In this document: piece after piece, positions 37,172 through 39,526 of the stretch
Position numbering within the stretch: position 1 is the first letter of the stretch
Layout: the number at the start of each line of letters is the position of its first letter
NCBI GenBank assembly: GCA_003648195.1
Contig: QMOK01000003.1
Coordinates: 1-39,526, forward strand
Direction of reading: 5' to 3'
DNA: 39,526 nt
DNA from: Chloroflexota bacterium
Lineage (GTDB): Bacteria; Chloroflexota; Anaerolineae; Anaerolineales; UBA11858
Notes under the pieces: generated by a model
What the model saw: only the letters and a program-made list of their open reading frames with translations
The model's database searches: none
Told to the model about the DNA's origin: nothing
Program-made: the position numbers and the translations under genes

Positions 37172-38950
37172 ATGCGCATGTCGAAACTTTTTAGCCAAAC
37201 TTTGAGAGAAGCTCCCTCAGATGCAGAAATTACCAGCCATAAATTATTAATCCGTGCCGGATATATCCGCCAATTAGCGGCTGGCATCTTCACCGCCATG
37301 CCCCTGGCAAAGCGATCCCTGACCAAATTAGAGAACATCATGCGCGAGGAGATCAACGCCATCGGCGGACAAGAAATGTCCATGCCCGTTGTGCAGCCTG
37401 CCGAGATATGGAAACAGACCGGGCGCTGGTACAAAATTGGAGCTGAAATGGGACGTCTCAAAGACCGCAATGGCCGAGATATGGCCTTAGCCATGACGCA
37501 CGAGGAAGCGGTATCCGATATTATAAAGAATGAAATCCATTCTTACCGCCAACTGCCCGTTCTCATTTACCATATCCAAACCAAATGGCGCGATGACCCC
37601 CGTCCCCGGGCCGGCCTTATCCGCGTCCGCGAGTTCACCATGAAAGACAGCTACAGTCTCGACAGGGATTGGGATGGCCTCGATAAGCAGTACCGCGCCC
37701 ACTACCAGGCCTACTTTGACATCTTCCATCGCTGCAACCTGCCAGTAATCGCCGTCAAATCCGATGTCGGCATGATGGGCGGGCGTATGGCTCACGAATA
37801 CATGTACTTGACACCCTCTGGCGAAGATACCTTGCTCCTCTGCGATGCGTGCGGATATTCTGCCAACCGCCAAATTGCCGTTTCCCAAAAAGAAAACGCT
37901 CCAGAAGAGGATGCCCGCCCCCTTGAAAAAATAGCCACCCCACACATGAAAACCATTGCTGACTTATCCGAGTTCCTGGAAGTTCCCGCGTCCAAGACCG
38001 CGAAAGTCGTCTTTATGATGGCTACCGTCCTAGAAGACGAGGAAGAGGTTGAAAAACTGGTTTTCGCCATTGTGCGGGGAGACATGGACTTAAACGAAAC
38101 CAAGCTCACCAATGCCATCAAAGCCAAAGAACTTCGTCCGGCAGAAGAGGAGGAGATAGTGGCCGTGGGCGCGGTACCGGGATACGCTTCCCCCATCGGG
38201 CTGGAAAATATCCTGGTCGTGGTCGATGACCTCATCCCTCAATCGCCCAACCTGGCGGCGGGTGCCAACGAAGATGGCTACCATTACATCAATGTCAATT
38301 ATGGCAGAGATTACGAAGCAGACGTTGTCACCGATATTGTCGCCGTGCGAGACGGAGACGCCTGCCCCGAATGTGGCGCTCCCTTACAAGCTGTGCGCGG
38401 CATCGAGGTTGGGAACATTTTCAAGCTAGGAACGTGGTATAGCGAAGCCGTGGGCGCAACTTACCAAGACGAGGATGGCGGGGAAAAACCGATCGTCATG
38501 GGATCCTACGGCATTGGCAGTGGACGTCTCTTGGCCTCCATTGTGGAGGAATACAACGACGAATACGGCATGATACTGCCTATCAGCGTTGCCCCTTACC
38601 AAGTGTATCTTGTCGCCATTGGCGGGAAGGGAGATAAAGGCGCGAAAGCCCTCGCAGTCGCCGAGCAGCTTTATGCGGATTTGCAGGAAGCGGGCGTGGA
38701 AGTCCTTTTCGATGATCGTGACGAAAGCCCCGGCGTAAAATTCAACGACGCCGACCTAATCGGGATTCCCATTCGCCTGACGGTGGGGGCACGCTCCCTG
38801 GCGCAAGGCGGAGTGGAGCTCAAGCGGCGTGACCAAAAAGAACGTGAAACCATTCCTCTCGCGGAGACGGTCACCAAAGTTAAAGGACTCATCACTACCC
38901 TCTACGCCGAAATCGCAGAGCGCATTGTCCCCATGCCCCTTGAAGATTAA
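37172..38950 (+). CDS. proS: Prolyl-tRNA synthetase (bacterial type with editing insertion)
   Basis: 'MSKLFSQTLREAPSDAEITSHKLLIRAGYIRQLAAGIFTAMPLAKRSL', 'THEEAVSDIIKNEIHSYRQLPVLIYHIQTKWRDDPRPRAGLIRVREFTMKDSYS'; GGAG RBS. Confidence 0.98.
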   Translation: MRMSKLFSQTLREAPSDAEITSHKLLIRAGYIRQLAAGIFTAMPLAKRSLTKLENIMREEINAIGGQEMSMPVVQPAEIWKQTGRWYKIGAEMGRLKDRNGRDMALAMTHEEAVSDIIKNEIHSYRQLPVLIYHIQTKWRDDPRPRAGLIRVREFTMKDSYSLDRDWDGLDKQYRAHYQAYFDIFHRCNLPVIAVKSDVGMMGGRMAHEYMYLTPSGEDTLLLCDACGYSANRQIAVSQKENAPEEDARPLEKIATPHMKTIADLSEFLEVPASKTAKVVFMMATVLEDEEEVEKLVFAIVRGDMDLNETKLTNAIKAKELRPAEEEEIVAVGAVPGYASPIGLENILVVVDDLIPQSPNLAAGANEDGYHYINVNYGRDYEADVVTDIVAVRDGDACPECGAPLQAVRGIEVGNIFKLGTWYSEAVGATYQDEDGGEKPIVMGSYGIGSGRLLASIVEEYNDEYGMILPISVAPYQVYLVAIGGKGDKGAKALAVAEQLYADLQEAGVEVLFDDRDESPGVKFNDADLIGIPIRLTVGARSLAQGGVELKRRDQKERETIPLAETVTKVKGLITTLYAEIAERIVPMPLED

Positions 38951-38961
38951 TGATTTACCGA

Positions 38962-38992
38962 GTGCGATGCACTTGAAAAAAGTGCATCGCAC
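38962..38992. repeat. Hairpin downstream of proS
   Basis: GTGCGATGCACTT-gaaaa-AAGTGCATCGCAC, perfect 13-bp stem, no T-run. Confidence 0.9.
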
Positions 38993-39016
38993 CTGATTGC
39001 TTACCCAGATTTTCCT

Positions 39017-39526
39017 ATGACAGAAAAATACAGCATGGACGCCATTGAAAATTTCCGCGATTTTGGGGGATACGTATCTCAAAGCGGAGCGAAATTAAAG
39101 AGCGGAATACTCTTTCGCAGCGGCGCATTAGACGAAGCCACAGACAATGATTTAGAAAAGCTGACCTCCCTTGGCATTCAAACAATTTGTGATTTAAGAA
39201 CTGACCAGGAAAGAAATCGTTGGCCCGACCGTGTGCCAGCCAATTTAGGCATAAAACAAGTTCACATTCCCGTAAGCGGAAGTATGCAAACTGAGGCAAA
39301 TGAACTGTCACGCTTATCTTCTTGGCTATTTGGCAGGGCACGGAAAACTAATTACGCTGAAATTGCCCAAAGAACCTATACCGAATACGTTACCCGTTTT
39401 CAGGCTGAGTTTTCAAAGGTGTTGAAGCTTTTTAGCGATAGCAGCAATTTGCCCATTCTAATTCACTGTACAGCAGGGAAAGACCGCACTGGTTTTTCTT
39501 GCGCGGTGGTACAGTTAATTCTGGGA
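39017..39526 (+). CDS. Tyrosine-protein phosphatase (Y_phosphatase3-like), partial at window end
   Basis: 'MTEKYSMDAIENFRDFGGYVSQSGAKLKSGILFRSGAL', 'ICDLRTDQERNRWPD', 'ILIHCTAGKDRTGFSCAVVQLIL'; open to window end. Confidence 0.93.
   Translation, partial: MTEKYSMDAIENFRDFGGYVSQSGAKLKSGILFRSGALDEATDNDLEKLTSLGIQTICDLRTDQERNRWPDRVPANLGIKQVHIPVSGSMQTEANELSRLSSWLFGRARKTNYAEIAQRTYTEYVTRFQAEFSKVLKLFSDSSNLPILIHCTAGKDRTGFSCAVVQLILG

Noticed and set aside
37075-38284. Several minus-strand ORFs inside proS
   Set aside because: proS is full length and unambiguous on the + strand; the antisense ORFs are frame shadows.
38962-38992. proS intrinsic terminator
   Set aside because: The perfect 13-bp hairpin lacks a T-run, so it is reported only as a hairpin/REP-like repeat.

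Overview
The window looks like a chromosomal segment of a Chloroflexota (Anaerolineae-like) bacterium; that assignment is inferred from protein style, including Pro/Thr-rich 'TPTP' linkers, and was not searched. Most genes are ordinary: recN, nadK, ssb, purA, PPi-type pfk, a pit/DUF47 phosphate pair, RR-GGDEF, an ECF sigma/anti-sigma/polymer-forming set, galE, a squalene/phytoene synthase plus geranylgeranyl reductase, a triple-FHA ABC transporter, gatB, GNAT, thiolase, a membrane protein plus lytic transglycosylase, tRNA-Pro(CGG), YibE/F, rhomboid, proS and a partial tyrosine phosphatase. A large SARP/BTAD-AAA-TPR regulator runs off the left edge and is absent from the ORF track. Best candidates for something new: (1) a Cas4/RecB-like Fe-S nuclease fold split over two adjacent ORFs, each membrane-anchored at the split point, inside a tightly coupled DUF3467-cas4N-cas4C-nadK-zfB-recN operon with no CRISPR array; a +1 frameshift could join the halves; (2) several non-autonomous MITE-like families with terminal inverted repeats and readable target-site duplications, including a 103-bp family flanking pfk and a 130-bp GTAACTACTCAG family; (3) a perfect 26-bp palindrome containing a GAACN4GTTC core over a consensus promoter for a membrane protein/lytic transglycosylase operon; (4) an isolated intrinsic terminator plus second hairpin in the proS leader; (5) tandem inverted-repeat elements separated by three TCCTTTA copies.
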